Shown one piece after another: positions 12,765 through 21,145 of a stretch of DNA of 21,608 nt. Source of the stretch: Lachnospiraceae bacterium (lineage in GTDB: Bacteria; Bacillota; Clostridia; Lachnospirales; Lachnospiraceae); the NCBI GenBank assembly GCA_900772685.1, contig CAAGRP010000457.1:1-21608 (forward strand), written 5' to 3'. Each line of letters starts with the position of its first letter. The first letter of the stretch is position 1. The position numbers were made by a program, and so were the translations under genes. The notes under the pieces were generated by a model. It searched no databases. It was not told the DNA's origin and saw only the letters and a program-made list of their open reading frames with translations.

Positions 12765-14123
12765 TTATCCTACTACACGTCTTACGGCAACTATCGGTCT
12801 GTAAGCTGCATTCGAGCTTACCTTGATACCGCTTCTTTCATCGCTGGCATGTACGATGGCTCCGTTTCCTATATAGATAGCAACATGTCCCGAATAGCAG
12901 ATTATGTCACCCGGCTGAGCCTCTGCATATGACACACCGTATCCGCTTCCTGCCAGTGCTGCCGACTGCCTTGCTACACTATAACCGAAGTGTGCATATA
13001 CAAGATGAACAAATCCTGAGCAGTCTGTTCCGTTTGTAAGGCTGTTTCCGCCCCATACATATGGGTTTCCTACAAACTGAAGTGCATAGTTAACGATAGC
13101 CTGACCCTCGGCGCTTCCGCTTCCGGATCCGCCGATAACAGTTGAGCTGCTGCCGCCTGTACTTCCGCCGCCGTTACCTGCATTTCCGCCTGTGCTTCCA
13201 CCGCCGTTATCTGTGTTTCCGCCTCCGTTGCTGACTGTACCGCCTGTACTTCCGCCGCCGTTACCTGCATTTCCGCCGTTATTGCTGTTTGAAGGCTGCT
13301 GTGCTGCAGCTGCTGCTGCCGCTGCCTCCGCTGCCTGTCTCTCTGCTTCAGCCTGTGCCTGCGCAGCTGCTGCAGCTGCTGCGGCTTCTGCTGCTCTCTG
13401 AGCCTCGAGAGCCTGTATCTGCTGGTTCTGCTCATCTATGAGCTGACGATATGTATCTGCCTTTGACTGAGCATCCGCAAGGAGCTCATCATAATTATCC
13501 GATGTAGCATGAAGCTCAACAAGGATGTTCTGAAGCTCCTGCTCCTGCTGTTCCTGCTCGTTTTTCATCGAAACAAGCTCTGCCTGTTCCTGTTCCTGCT
13601 GATCCTGAAGATCCGAAACCTGTTTAACGGTTGCCGCATATTCTTCAAGACACTGTCTGTCATAATCATACATCTTCTGGGTATATTCCGCCTGGTTAAG
13701 AAGCTCTGTTATATCCTGCTCCTCAAGAAGGAATGTAGCCCATCCGGCATTGCCGCCTGTTTCGTAGATGTACTGTATCCTCTTTTTCATCGCTTCGTAC
13801 TGAACAGCCTTATCCTCTTCAGCTGCCTGAAGCTCTGCTGTGGTCTGTTCTATCTCAGCGTTTTTATCGCTTATCTGTGAATTTAACGAATCAATCGATG
13901 CAAGAGTCATTATAAGCTGTGCATCTGTTGAATCGATCTGTCCCAAAACTTCGTTTTTCTGTGTTTCAAGACTGTCTATTGAATCATTGACAGCGCTCAG
14001 ATCACTCTGTGTTGCTGCCTGCTGGTTTTTGAGATTCTCGATCTCATCACCTGAAACCATCGAAATATTTGCGAGTATCATTGCTGCTGCGACCGCAACG
14101 GCTGTAACTCTCATTTTTTTCAT
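12765..14123 (-). CDS. Secreted NlpC/P60 peptidoglycan endopeptidase with N-terminal coiled coil
   Basis: A 452-residue exported cell-wall hydrolase. The signal peptide is MKKMRVTAVAVAAAM..., with likely cleavage near SMVSG. A long Glu/Gln-rich coiled coil follows (about 28-245, as in CwlO/PcsB-type hydrolases), then an Ala-rich stretch, a Gly/Asn/Ser/Thr repeat linker (about 275-345) and a C-terminal NlpC/P60 domain. The catalytic residues are visible: C368 (TDCSGF), H413 (SGHVAIYIG) and H425 (IVHAS). It should cut stem-peptide bonds (D-Glu to the diamino acid) in peptidoglycan during growth or division. The coiled coil may keep the enzyme inactive until it meets a partner such as FtsEX; that is family knowledge, not seen here. 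The start at 14123 has AGGAGA 7 nt upstream; the longer reading from 14189 begins near its own promoter. Confidence 0.92.
   Translation of the reverse strand: MKKMRVTAVAVAAAMILANISMVSGDEIENLKNQQAATQSDLSAVNDSIDSLETQKNEVLGQIDSTDAQLIMTLASIDSLNSQISDKNAEIEQTTAELQAAEEDKAVQYEAMKKRIQYIYETGGNAGWATFLLEEQDITELLNQAEYTQKMYDYDRQCLEEYAATVKQVSDLQDQQEQEQAELVSMKNEQEQQEQELQNILVELHATSDNYDELLADAQSKADTYRQLIDEQNQQIQALEAQRAAEAAAAAAAAQAQAEAERQAAEAAAAAAAAQQPSNSNNGGNAGNGGGSTGGTVSNGGGNTDNGGGSTGGNAGNGGGSTGGSSSTVIGGSGSGSAEGQAIVNYALQFVGNPYVWGGNSLTNGTDCSGFVHLVYAHFGYSVARQSAALAGSGYGVSYAEAQPGDIICYSGHVAIYIGNGAIVHASDERSGIKVSSNAAYRPIVAVRRVVG
13153..13277 (-). repeat. Coding repeat in the NlpC/P60 linker (87-bp period)
   Basis: An identical 38-bp stretch occurs at 13153-13190 and 13240-13277, with starts 87 bp (29 codons) apart. 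Shorter degenerate copies lie between. They encode blocks like GGNAGNGGGSTGG. Such in-frame repeats can change copy number by slippage and alter linker length. Confidence 0.85.
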
Positions 14124-14179
14124 CAAGTCATCTCCTATGTAATTTCGTCTGAAATAATTGCGTAACAAATTCTTAACAT

Positions 14180-14208
14180 ATATTAACACAGGCGCTCTGC
14201 AAAAACAA
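14180..14208 (-). promoter_or_regulatory. Probable promoter of the NlpC/P60 gene
   Basis: On the minus strand, TTGTTT (14203-14208) lies 17 nt from TAATAT (14180-14185). A TG one base before the -10 box makes it an extended -10 element. The predicted leader is about 50 nt. Confidence 0.5.
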
Positions 14209-14266
14209 TCTTAAATTTCTAAAGAATTTGTTAAATGATTTCTTATTAAATTTGTGCACATTATAA

Positions 14267-14288
14267 GTGCCGGCATTTCGGCCGGCAC
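14267..14288 (-). terminator. Stem-loop after prfB (weak terminator)
   Basis: GTGCCGGC and GCCGGCAC form a perfect, GC-rich 8-bp stem with a 6-nt loop, 50 nt past the prfB stop. On the minus strand it is followed by TTATAATG rather than a clean T-run, so termination may be partial. Confidence 0.55.
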
Positions 14289-14337
14289 AATAATGCTCAT
14301 AATCCAATGATAAAATTGTATCTTCTAACAAAAAGGA

Positions 14338-15459
14338 TCAGTCTTTATTGCCTCCCTTTAATGCTATCCATTTAAGATATGCATTGATAAACGGATCGAT
14401 CTCTCCGTCAAGGACATCGTTTACCTGACTGCGTTCCTCATTTGTCCTGTGATCCTTAACCATGGTATATGGCTGCATTACATACGAACGGATCTGATTT
14501 CCCCATGCAATATCCGTAACCTCTCCTCTTATGCCGGAGAGCTTGGCTGCTTTCTCCTCCTGTGCAAGCATAAAGAGCTTTGCCTTCAGCATCTGCATGG
14601 CTTTATCTTTATTCATATGCTGCGATCTTTCATTCTGGCAGGTTACGACTATGCCTGTCGGGAAATGCGTGATACGTATCGCAGATGAAGTCTTGTTGAT
14701 ATGCTGACCTCCCGCTCCGCTTGAACGGTAGGTATCTATCCTTATATCCTCATCTTTGACCTCGATATCGATATCGTCCTCTATATCCGGCATTACATCG
14801 CAGGATACAAATGATGTCTGACGCTTTCCGTTAGCATTGAACGGCGAAATGCGGACAAGCCTGTGAACTCCTTTTTCAGACTTGAGATATCCGTATGCGT
14901 TTTCTCCGTTCACCTGGAATGTAACGGATTTTACTCCGGCCTCATCTCCCTCCAGGAAATCAAGCTCTTCTATCGAAAAGCCCTTGCTCTCCGACCAGCG
15001 GGTATACATCCTGTAGAGCATTCCGCACCAGTCCATAGCCTCTGTTCCACCGGCTCCGGCATTTAATTTGATTATCGCATTGCATTTATCATACTCTCCG
15101 GAAAGAAGCGTTTTTATACGGATCGCATCAAACTCTGCTTTGAAAGCCTCCAGCATGTCTCCTATTTCAGGGATCACAGACGGATCGTTCTCCTCGTATC
15201 CCATCTCGATAAGAGTTTCCATATCCTCTTTATCGGAGATCAATTTATTATAGGTATCTCTGTCATCCTTAAGGCCTCCGAGTTCCTTCATCTGTGCCTG
15301 AGCCTTTTCCGCATCATCCCAGAATCCCGGCTCCTCCATCTTTCTTTCGAGCTCTTCTATCTTCTGCTCTTTAAGCTCTAAGTCCAGAGAATCCCTTACT
15401 TCTTTTAACGGTTCCTCGTAGGAATTTAATTCGGTTTTAAACTGATCAAGTTCAACCAC
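14338..15459 (-). CDS. prfB: Peptide chain release factor 2 (RF2)
   Basis: RF2 recognises UGA and UAA and releases the finished chain at the ribosome. The protein carries the SPF codon-recognition motif (RISPFNANGKRQTSF) and the catalytic GGQ loop (RSSGAGGQHINKTSSAIR). Length (373 residues) is normal. In most bacteria prfB needs a programmed +1 frameshift at an early CUU-UGA site; here the gene is one open frame, with CTG-GAC at the equivalent place (15382-15387), so that autoregulation is absent. The start is probably the GTG at 15459, preceded by AAGGTGA; another GTG at 15468 is in frame but overlaps the ribosome site. It follows secA by 34 nt, the common secA-prfB arrangement. Confidence 0.96.
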   Translation of the reverse strand: MVELDQFKTELNSYEEPLKEVRDSLDLELKEQKIEELERKMEEPGFWDDAEKAQAQMKELGGLKDDRDTYNKLISDKEDMETLIEMGYEENDPSVIPEIGDMLEAFKAEFDAIRIKTLLSGEYDKCNAIIKLNAGAGGTEAMDWCGMLYRMYTRWSESKGFSIEELDFLEGDEAGVKSVTFQVNGENAYGYLKSEKGVHRLVRISPFNANGKRQTSFVSCDVMPDIEDDIDIEVKDEDIRIDTYRSSGAGGQHINKTSSAIRITHFPTGIVVTCQNERSQHMNKDKAMQMLKAKLFMLAQEEKAAKLSGIRGEVTDIAWGNQIRSYVMQPYTMVKDHRTNEERSQVNDVLDGEIDPFINAYLKWIALKGGNKD

Positions 15460-15493
15460 GTTATTCACCTTTTTCTTTTTAGTTTCTTGTTTA

Positions 15494-18064
15494 TTATTTT
15501 CCTTTGCGCATACAGCACTGTTTGTATTTCTTTCCGCTTCCGCACGGACACGGATCGTTCGGATATACCTTCTTCTCTGTCTTCTGTACAGGCTTCTTCA
15601 TTGCCGAATCGTCTTTATTGGTTCCGGTAACCTTAGCCACCTCTTCCCTTTCGACCTTTTCCTGTATCCTTACATGATAAAGCAGCCTTATAGTATCATG
15701 CTGGATGCTCTCTGTCATCTCGTTGAACATGTCATATGCCGCCATCTTGTACTCGACCCTCGGATCTCTCTGTCCGTATGCCTGAAGTCCTATTCCCTCA
15801 CGCAGCTGCTCCATATCGTCGATATGATCCATCCACTTCTGGTCTATTACCTTCAGGAGCACAACTCTCTCGAGTTCTCTTATCTGCTCTTCCTGAGGGA
15901 ATTCGCTTTCCTTTTCCTCATAGAGCTTTACCGCTTCCTCTTTGAGCTTCTGTTTGATCTCATCCTTGCGGAGTTCCTTAACATTCTCAAGCTTAACCGG
16001 CTTAAGCGGTATTATAGGAAGAAGCACTCTGTTGAGCTCTGCAAGATCCCATTCCTCAGGTGATACCTCATCCGCTACGAACATATCCACAAATCCGTCA
16101 ACGGTATCATATGCCATCTTGAGTATCGAATCACGCATATTGTCCCCGTCAAGAACGCGTCTTCTCTCGGCATATATGATCTCTCTCTGCTCGTTATTGA
16201 CAAGGTCATAATCAAGAAGATTTTTACGGATACCGTAGTTGTTCATCTCTATCTTCTTCTGTGCCTTCTCAATAGCGGAGGTAAGCATCTTGTGCTCTAT
16301 CTGCTCATCCTTTGCAACGCCAAGCGTCCGGAATATTCCCATAAGCTTCTCGGAACCGAAAAGTCTCATAAGGTCGTCCTCAAGGGAAATATAGAATCTT
16401 GATTCTCCCGGATCCCCCTGTCGTCCCGAACGTCCGCGCAGCTGGTTATCTATACGTCTAGACTCATGTCGCTCTGTACCTATTATCTTTAATCCGCCGA
16501 GTGATCTTGCCTCGTCATCAAGCTTGATATCGGTACCACGGCCGGCCATGTTTGTTGCTATTGTAACCGTTCCTGCTTCTCCGGCATGTGAAACGATCTC
16601 AGCCTCGAGCTCATGGAACTTTGCATTAAGGACCTGATGCGGGATGCCTTCTTTTTTGAGCATCTTGCTGAGCATTTCGGAAACCTCGATGGTTATAGTT
16701 CCGACAAGCACAGGCTGCCTTCTTTCATAAGCATCCTTTACGTCCCTTACTACTGCTCTGAACTTCTCTTCTTTTGTCATATAAACGGCATCATTAAGAT
16801 CCTTACGCTGTACCGGTACATTTGTAGGGATCTCGATAACATCCATTCCATATATATCACGGAACTCCTGCTCCTCTGTAAGAGCAGTACCTGTCATACC
16901 TGATATCTTTTCATATTTATTAAAGAAGTTCTGGAATGTTATTGTCGCAAGAGTCTTGCTCTCACGCTTAACATTTACATGCTCCTTAGCTTCTATCGCC
17001 TGATGAAGGCCGTCGGAATATCTTCTTCCCGGCATGATACGTCCGGTAAATTCGTCAACTATAAGCACTTCATCATCTTTAACAACATAATCCTGATCTC
17101 TGAACATGAGATAATGCGCTCTTAACGCAAGGATTATATTGTGCTGTATCTCAAGATTTTCCGGATCGGAAAGATTTTCTATATGGAAGAATCTCTCTAC
17201 CTTTTTGACACCTTCCTCAGTAAGAGTTACGATCTTATCCTTTTCATTTACGATAAAATCGCCTGTCTCCGTTATCTCTTCGCCCATGATGGCGGTCATC
17301 TTTGTGACCTCGCCCGAAGCTTCACCCTTTTCAAGCTGTCTTGCAAGTATATCACATGTCTCATAAAGCTTTGTGGACTTTCCGCTCTGTCCCGATATTA
17401 TAAGAGGCGTTCTTGCCTCATCGATAAGAACGGAGTCGACCTCATCGATTATGGCATATACCAGATCTCTTTGAACGAGCTGTTTCTTATATATGACCAT
17501 GTTATCCCTAAGGTAATCAAAGCCGTCTTCATTGTTTGTAACATATGTGATATCGCATGCATACTGCTCGCGTCGTTCGTCATTCTTCATTGAGTTGAGA
17601 ACGACTCCGACCTTTAAGCCGAGGAATTCATGGAGTTTTCCCATCCACTCGGCATCACGGCTTGCAAGGTAATCGTTGACCGTGACTATATGTACGCCTC
17701 GTCCCGTAAGAGCATTAAGGTAAGCAGGAAGTGTTGATACAAGGGTTTTTCCTTCACCTGTCTTCATTTCGGCTATACGTCCCTGGTGAAGTATGATTCC
17801 GCCGATGAGCTGTACCCTGTAATGTTCCATGTTCAAAACACGTTTTCCGGCCTCTCTTACTACCGCAAACGCCTCCGGAAGAAGATCATCGAGAGTTTCC
17901 CCGTCTGCATAACGCTTTTTAAACTCATCGGTCTTTGCTCTCAGTTCCTCATCCGAAAGAGCCTGCATTGTCGGTCTTAAGGACTCGATCTTATCTACTA
18001 TGGGCATGATGCGCTTTAACTCACGCTCACTGTGTGTTCCGAAAATCTTTTCAGAAAGTTTCAT
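15494..18064 (-). CDS. secA: Preprotein translocase ATPase SecA
   Basis: An 856-residue motor that drives unfolded proteins through SecYEG. Visible motifs are Walker A (MKTGEGKTLV), the DEAD-like IIDEVDSVLIDEARTPLIISG at NBD1, TNMAGRGTDIKL and QLRGRSGRQGDPG of NBD2, the preprotein cross-linking region between them, and a C-terminal zinc-binding tail (DPCPCGSGKKYKQCC) that in other bacteria binds SecB or phospholipid. Length is typical. The ATG at 18064 follows GGAGGAC by 4-5 nt; an upstream TTG in the same frame overlaps that site. A small stem with a GAAA loop and T-run (18082-18095) lies between the SPFH gene and secA and may be a weak attenuator; otherwise the genes could be cotranscribed. 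Confidence 0.98.
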   Translation of the reverse strand: MKLSEKIFGTHSERELKRIMPIVDKIESLRPTMQALSDEELRAKTDEFKKRYADGETLDDLLPEAFAVVREAGKRVLNMEHYRVQLIGGIILHQGRIAEMKTGEGKTLVSTLPAYLNALTGRGVHIVTVNDYLASRDAEWMGKLHEFLGLKVGVVLNSMKNDERREQYACDITYVTNNEDGFDYLRDNMVIYKKQLVQRDLVYAIIDEVDSVLIDEARTPLIISGQSGKSTKLYETCDILARQLEKGEASGEVTKMTAIMGEEITETGDFIVNEKDKIVTLTEEGVKKVERFFHIENLSDPENLEIQHNIILALRAHYLMFRDQDYVVKDDEVLIVDEFTGRIMPGRRYSDGLHQAIEAKEHVNVKRESKTLATITFQNFFNKYEKISGMTGTALTEEQEFRDIYGMDVIEIPTNVPVQRKDLNDAVYMTKEEKFRAVVRDVKDAYERRQPVLVGTITIEVSEMLSKMLKKEGIPHQVLNAKFHELEAEIVSHAGEAGTVTIATNMAGRGTDIKLDDEARSLGGLKIIGTERHESRRIDNQLRGRSGRQGDPGESRFYISLEDDLMRLFGSEKLMGIFRTLGVAKDEQIEHKMLTSAIEKAQKKIEMNNYGIRKNLLDYDLVNNEQREIIYAERRRVLDGDNMRDSILKMAYDTVDGFVDMFVADEVSPEEWDLAELNRVLLPIIPLKPVKLENVKELRKDEIKQKLKEEAVKLYEEKESEFPQEEQIRELERVVLLKVIDQKWMDHIDDMEQLREGIGLQAYGQRDPRVEYKMAAYDMFNEMTESIQHDTIRLLYHVRIQEKVEREEVAKVTGTNKDDSAMKKPVQKTEKKVYPNDPCPCGSGKKYKQCCMRKGK

Positions 18065-18100
18065 TCTGTCCTCCAAAAATATTTACTTTCGTAAACAATG

Positions 18101-19396
18101 TTAGTTATTAAACGGTGTTCCGCACTGCGGGCAGAACCTTGGAAGCTGTGACTGATCTTCAGGCTTCCATCCGCATTTACTGCACATAAGTACAGCCGGT
18201 GCCTTCGGCTTTCCGCATTCTGTGCAGAATTTGCCTGTATTTACCGTACCGCATGAGCATGTCCAGCTTGTATCCTCCGGCTTCGGCTTTCCGCATTCCG
18301 TACAGAATTTACCTGTATTTACCGCACCGCAGGTACACTTCCAGCCGTTTGCATTTTGTGCCGGCTGCTGTTGCTGCTGTGCTGCCTGCTCCTGTCCCAT
18401 CTGGAACAGATTCTGTACATTTGAACCGCCTGCCTGAGCTGCCATTCCCATTCCCATGAAGCCCATCATCGCGCCGTTCTCATTGCTTGCAGCCATCTTC
18501 ATAGCCTCAGCCTGTGAGCTTGCAAGTGTAGCTGCCGCCATTGTAGGGTCACGCAGTACAGCTGCTCTCTGAGCGCTCTTGATAAGTTCTGCATCCTCCT
18601 CCGAAAGCGTGATAGGGTTCATCGCTATAGAGATTACCGATATTCCCCTTAACTCGCTCCATTTTTTCGTAAGCTCGGCATTCATTGCATCAGAAAGCTC
18701 TGTAGCATGAGCCGGAAGTTCACTCGGTCTTATCTGCATCGTAGATATCTTTGCAAAAGCAGGCTGAAGTGCTCCGACGAACTCTGTCTTTAACTGATTG
18801 TCTATCTCGTCTCTGTCATACTCATCAGAGAAGTTTCCGCATACATTTGTATAGAAAAGAAGCGGATCGGTTATCTTATAAGAATATACTCCGCTACATC
18901 TTACGGAAACATCAATATCAAGATTTATGTTCTTATCGACTATCCTGAACGGTATCGGATTCGGTGTACCGAATTTATTGTCGATAAGCTCTTTTATATT
19001 GAAATAATATACTCTCTGGTCTTTCGCTGTATCTCCGCCGAAAGTGAACCTTTTTCCGATCGTCTTGAAGGTGTTTTTGATACCCTCTCCGAGCGGTCCG
19101 GTAAAAATACTCGGCTCTGTGGATGTATCATATGTAAACTCTCCGGGCTCGGCACATACCTCTACTATCTTTCCCTGTTCAACAATCATCATACACTGAC
19201 CGTCTGCAACGGCAATTATACTTCCATTTGAAATAATGTTGTCGTTTCCGTGTTTGTTTGATGAACGGCGGGTCTCTCTTTTTTGACCCTTCACGGCAAT
19301 AACATCCTTATCAATAGCCTCGCAATAGAAATAGTCCTTCCACTGATCTGCCAGTGTTCCGCCGGCCGATCCCAAAATCGCTTTAATAAGTCCCAT
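18101..19396 (-). CDS. SPFH-domain protein with three C-terminal zinc ribbons (YdjI-like)
   Basis: A 431-residue protein with an SPFH/band-7-like domain over roughly residues 30-290 (VKGQKRETRR, GEFTYDTSTEPSIF, then a helical stretch with LSEEDAELIKSAQ). It resembles the YdjI / 'virion core protein' branch of SPFH proteins. A Met/Gly/Ala-rich segment and a poly-Gln run lead into three zinc ribbons at 352-377, 378-403 and 404-431, each with two CxxC or CxC knuckles. The first two are close repeats. There is no signal peptide or clear membrane helix. Family members are thought to scaffold membrane-associated assemblies, but no reaction is known. AAAGGAG precedes the ATG at 19396, and the gene starts 15 nt after degV, so the two form an operon. 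Confidence 0.85.
   Translation of the reverse strand: MGLIKAILGSAGGTLADQWKDYFYCEAIDKDVIAVKGQKRETRRSSNKHGNDNIISNGSIIAVADGQCMMIVEQGKIVEVCAEPGEFTYDTSTEPSIFTGPLGEGIKNTFKTIGKRFTFGGDTAKDQRVYYFNIKELIDNKFGTPNPIPFRIVDKNINLDIDVSVRCSGVYSYKITDPLLFYTNVCGNFSDEYDRDEIDNQLKTEFVGALQPAFAKISTMQIRPSELPAHATELSDAMNAELTKKWSELRGISVISIAMNPITLSEEDAELIKSAQRAAVLRDPTMAAATLASSQAEAMKMAASNENGAMMGFMGMGMAAQAGGSNVQNLFQMGQEQAAQQQQQPAQNANGWKCTCGAVNTGKFCTECGKPKPEDTSWTCSCGTVNTGKFCTECGKPKAPAVLMCSKCGWKPEDQSQLPRFCPQCGTPFNN
18204..18344 (-). repeat. Tandem duplicated zinc-ribbon coding unit (78-bp period)
   Basis: Two 63-bp segments (18204-18266 and 18282-18344), 78 bp or 26 codons apart, are nearly identical in DNA. They encode the first two zinc ribbons of the SPFH protein, sharing VNTGKFCTECGKPK. 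The third ribbon has diverged. The high DNA identity points to recent duplication or gene conversion. Confidence 0.85.
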
Positions 19397-19411
19397 ATGC
19401 AGTCTCCTTTC

Positions 19412-20281
19412 TCAGATATGCAGTTTCTTTGTTGCTGTTATCGCAAGCGCTCCCGGTCCTATATGGCAGGAGACACTTAATGACAGCGGCTCGAGCATGA
19501 TATCATGTCCCGGAAATTCCGCTTCAACTTCTTTTTTGAATTCAAGCGCCGCATCAAGATCATGGGTATAAGCCATCGCAATGTGTACATCCGATGTATC
19601 CGGAGTACCGAATCTTGTTTCACAATCATGTCTTATCTGGTGCATCATGATAGATTTGGCTCTTTTAACTGTCCTTGCCTTTGAAAATGCATCCAGCTTA
19701 TCACCCTGTATCTGAAGAACAGGTTTGAGCTTGAGAAGGGTTCCGATAGCCGCAGCCGCCGGTGTTATCCTTCCGCCCTTTTTCAGATAGTATAATGTAT
19801 CGAGCATAATATATATGCTTGATTCCATTTTCATTTCCATAAGACGCTCGCAGATATCCTCAGCCTTCATTCCGACATCCGCCATTGTTTTCGCATCTAT
19901 AGCGGATTGCTTCAATGTTACCGATATCCTCTGGTTATCGACAACAAAAACCTTTCCTTCATAGTTTTCCTTTGCTACAGCGGAAGCAATACCGCAGGTT
20001 CCGGAAAGTCCGCTTGACATCGGGATATGTATGATCTGATCATAATCCTTCAGTATCTCATCCCAGAGATCCATGAATTCTCCGGGGTTTGGAGCTGATG
20101 TCATTATATTGGCATTGCTTTGCAGCTTTTCATAAAACTGTTCCTGTGACAGATTTATATCTTCATAAAATAATTCATCATTAATATAAAACGGCATTGG
20201 CATTACGGCAATTCCAAGCTCTTTACCTTCCTGCTGGGTTATGCCGCTGTTACTGTCGGTTACGATTTTGATTTTTGCCAT
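19412..20281 (-). CDS. DegV-family fatty-acid-binding protein
   Basis: A 289-residue cytoplasmic DegV-family protein. The fold's lipid-binding signatures are present: VTDSNSG at the start, TSAPNPGEF (more often TSQPSPGEF), HIPMSSGLSGT, YYLKKGGRI and HIGPGALAI. In studied Firmicutes, homologues such as FakB bind a fatty acid and present it to the kinase FakA for phosphorylation and phospholipid synthesis. No fakA is in the window, and genomes often carry several DegV paralogues, so the exact ligand is open. The ATG at 20281 has AAAGGAA upstream. A weak promoter (TGTACT, 17 nt, TATAGT) sits at 20329-20357. It leads the SPFH gene in an operon. Confidence 0.93.
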   Translation of the reverse strand: MAKIKIVTDSNSGITQQEGKELGIAVMPMPFYINDELFYEDINLSQEQFYEKLQSNANIMTSAPNPGEFMDLWDEILKDYDQIIHIPMSSGLSGTCGIASAVAKENYEGKVFVVDNQRISVTLKQSAIDAKTMADVGMKAEDICERLMEMKMESSIYIMLDTLYYLKKGGRITPAAAAIGTLLKLKPVLQIQGDKLDAFSKARTVKRAKSIMMHQIRHDCETRFGTPDTSDVHIAMAYTHDLDAALEFKKEVEAEFPGHDIMLEPLSLSVSCHIGPGALAITATKKLHI

Positions 20282-20328
20282 TTTGTATTTCCTTTATTCC
20301 AAATATTTTGATTTTAACTCAATTTACA

Positions 20329-20357
20329 ACTATACATTATTTTCTGTAAAAAGTACA
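20329..20357 (-). promoter_or_regulatory. Weak candidate promoter of the degV-SPFH operon
   Basis: On the minus strand, TGTACT (20352-20357) is 17 nt from TATAGT (20329-20334). The -10 is good and the -35 poor. Upstream, an imperfect AAGATG/CATCTT stem followed by T's (about 20390-20415) could be a second terminator for the DUF1858 transcript. Confidence 0.4.
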
Positions 20358-20448
20358 GATATGATGCGAACTTTCCAACTTTTATTGTGAAAAAGATGTC
20401 TCCTGTGCCATCTTAAGGAATATTTTTGCTTTGCAGGGTTACTCCGTT

Positions 20449-20476
20449 AAAAAAAGGCTTCCGAAACCCGGAAGCC
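20449..20476 (-). terminator. Intrinsic terminator after the DUF1858 gene
   Basis: GGCTTCCG (20469-20476 on the minus strand) pairs with CGGAAGCC (20456-20463) around a 5-nt loop and runs straight into seven T's. It begins 16 nt past the gene's stop. Confidence 0.93.
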
Positions 20477-20491
20477 AAAAACGATCACGTA

Positions 20492-20692
20492 TTATTTCGA
20501 AAGAAAATCATTGATCTGCTGAACAAGAGTATCTGCATCGATACCATGTACCATTGCTGCCTCTTCGATCGTCTCCATCTGAGATGAAGGACATCCGAGA
20601 CAATGCATTCCTGCCCTCATAAGGATAGGTGCGATATTTGAATCAATTGTTAAAAGACTTCCTATAGTTGTATCCTTTGTTACTGTAGCCAT
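20492..20692 (-). CDS. DUF1858 domain small protein
   Basis: A 66-residue protein consisting of one DUF1858 domain. It opens with the typical TIGSLLTIDSNIAPILMRAGMHCLGC, and C31 and C34 form a CxxC pair followed by PSSQMETIEEAA. Related proteins are called hybrid-cluster-protein-associated or redox-disulfide domains and often occur near redox enzymes, but no reaction is known. The ATG has AAGGAGA 8 nt upstream. The gene has its own strong promoter and terminator and appears monocistronic. No redox partner is adjacent. Confidence 0.9.
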   Translation of the reverse strand: MATVTKDTTIGSLLTIDSNIAPILMRAGMHCLGCPSSQMETIEEAAMVHGIDADTLVQQINDFLSK

Positions 20693-20741
20693 AATATTTC
20701 TCCTTTATACTTAAAACCATGCATTATACATGAACGCCCAC

Positions 20742-20770
20742 ATTATAATAGAAAGATTTCGTTAGTGCAA
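20742..20770 (-). promoter_or_regulatory. Sigma-A promoter of the DUF1858 gene
   Basis: On the minus strand, TTGCAC (20765-20770) stands exactly 17 nt from a perfect TATAAT (20742-20747). A second TATAAT at 20723-20728 lacks a -35 partner. The predicted leader is about 40 nt. Confidence 0.82.
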
Positions 20771-20796
20771 TAGCTAATATTTTTCTTATCTTACGA

Positions 20797-21090
20797 TTAT
20801 TTTACATCCTCGTATTTTGTTATTTCGGTCTTTAAGACATACTTTGCTTTTATATCAGAAAGCTTTGCATAATGAGCTGATGCTCCGTGCTCCTTAACGC
20901 TCTGTGCATCCTTCCACTGTTCAAGAAGGAAGATCACCTTATCCTCTTCGATCGGAAGATAATAATTGTAGGATATATTTCCCTCTTCCTCTTTGCTGGC
21001 CTTAACTACACCAGCTTCCTTTGCTTCCTTATAAAAGGCATCTCTTTTTTCGTTGTCATCAAAATAATAATTTACATGAACTTCAACCAT
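20797..21090 (-). CDS. Small ABM-type (antibiotic biosynthesis monooxygenase / quinol monooxygenase-like) protein
   Basis: A 97-residue dimeric alpha/beta-barrel-type protein. VEVHVNYYFDDNEKRDAFYKEAKE, NISYNYYLPIEEDKVIFLLEQW and HGASAHYAKLSD match the ABM pattern (strand, helix, then E-W and HxxxxHF-like segments; here Tyr stands where Phe is usual). Family members include YgiN-like quinol monooxygenases and heme-degrading enzymes, but many are uncharacterised. The start is the ATG at 21090, with AGGAGG 5 nt upstream. The open frame extends to 21240, but that extension reads through the tRNA-Lys gene and its terminator. It lacks an obvious strong promoter and might depend on readthrough from the tRNA operon. 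Confidence 0.75.
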   Translation of the reverse strand: MVEVHVNYYFDDNEKRDAFYKEAKEAGVVKASKEEEGNISYNYYLPIEEDKVIFLLEQWKDAQSVKEHGASAHYAKLSDIKAKYVLKTEITKYEDVK

Positions 21091-21145
21091 GGCAGCCTCC
21101 TTAAAGCTCTTTTTGTCAGTTCCCGGTTTAAAAACTTTGAATTGC

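Noticed and set aside
13150..13285. Possible CRISPR-like regular repeats
   Set aside because: The repeats are in frame, encode a Gly-rich linker and have no unique spacers.
13070..13435. 121-codon minus-strand frame rich in Arg, Gln and Ala inside the NlpC/P60 gene
   Set aside because: It is an alternative-frame reading of the Ala-rich and Gly-rich repeat linker. Composition follows the repeats and there is no start signal.
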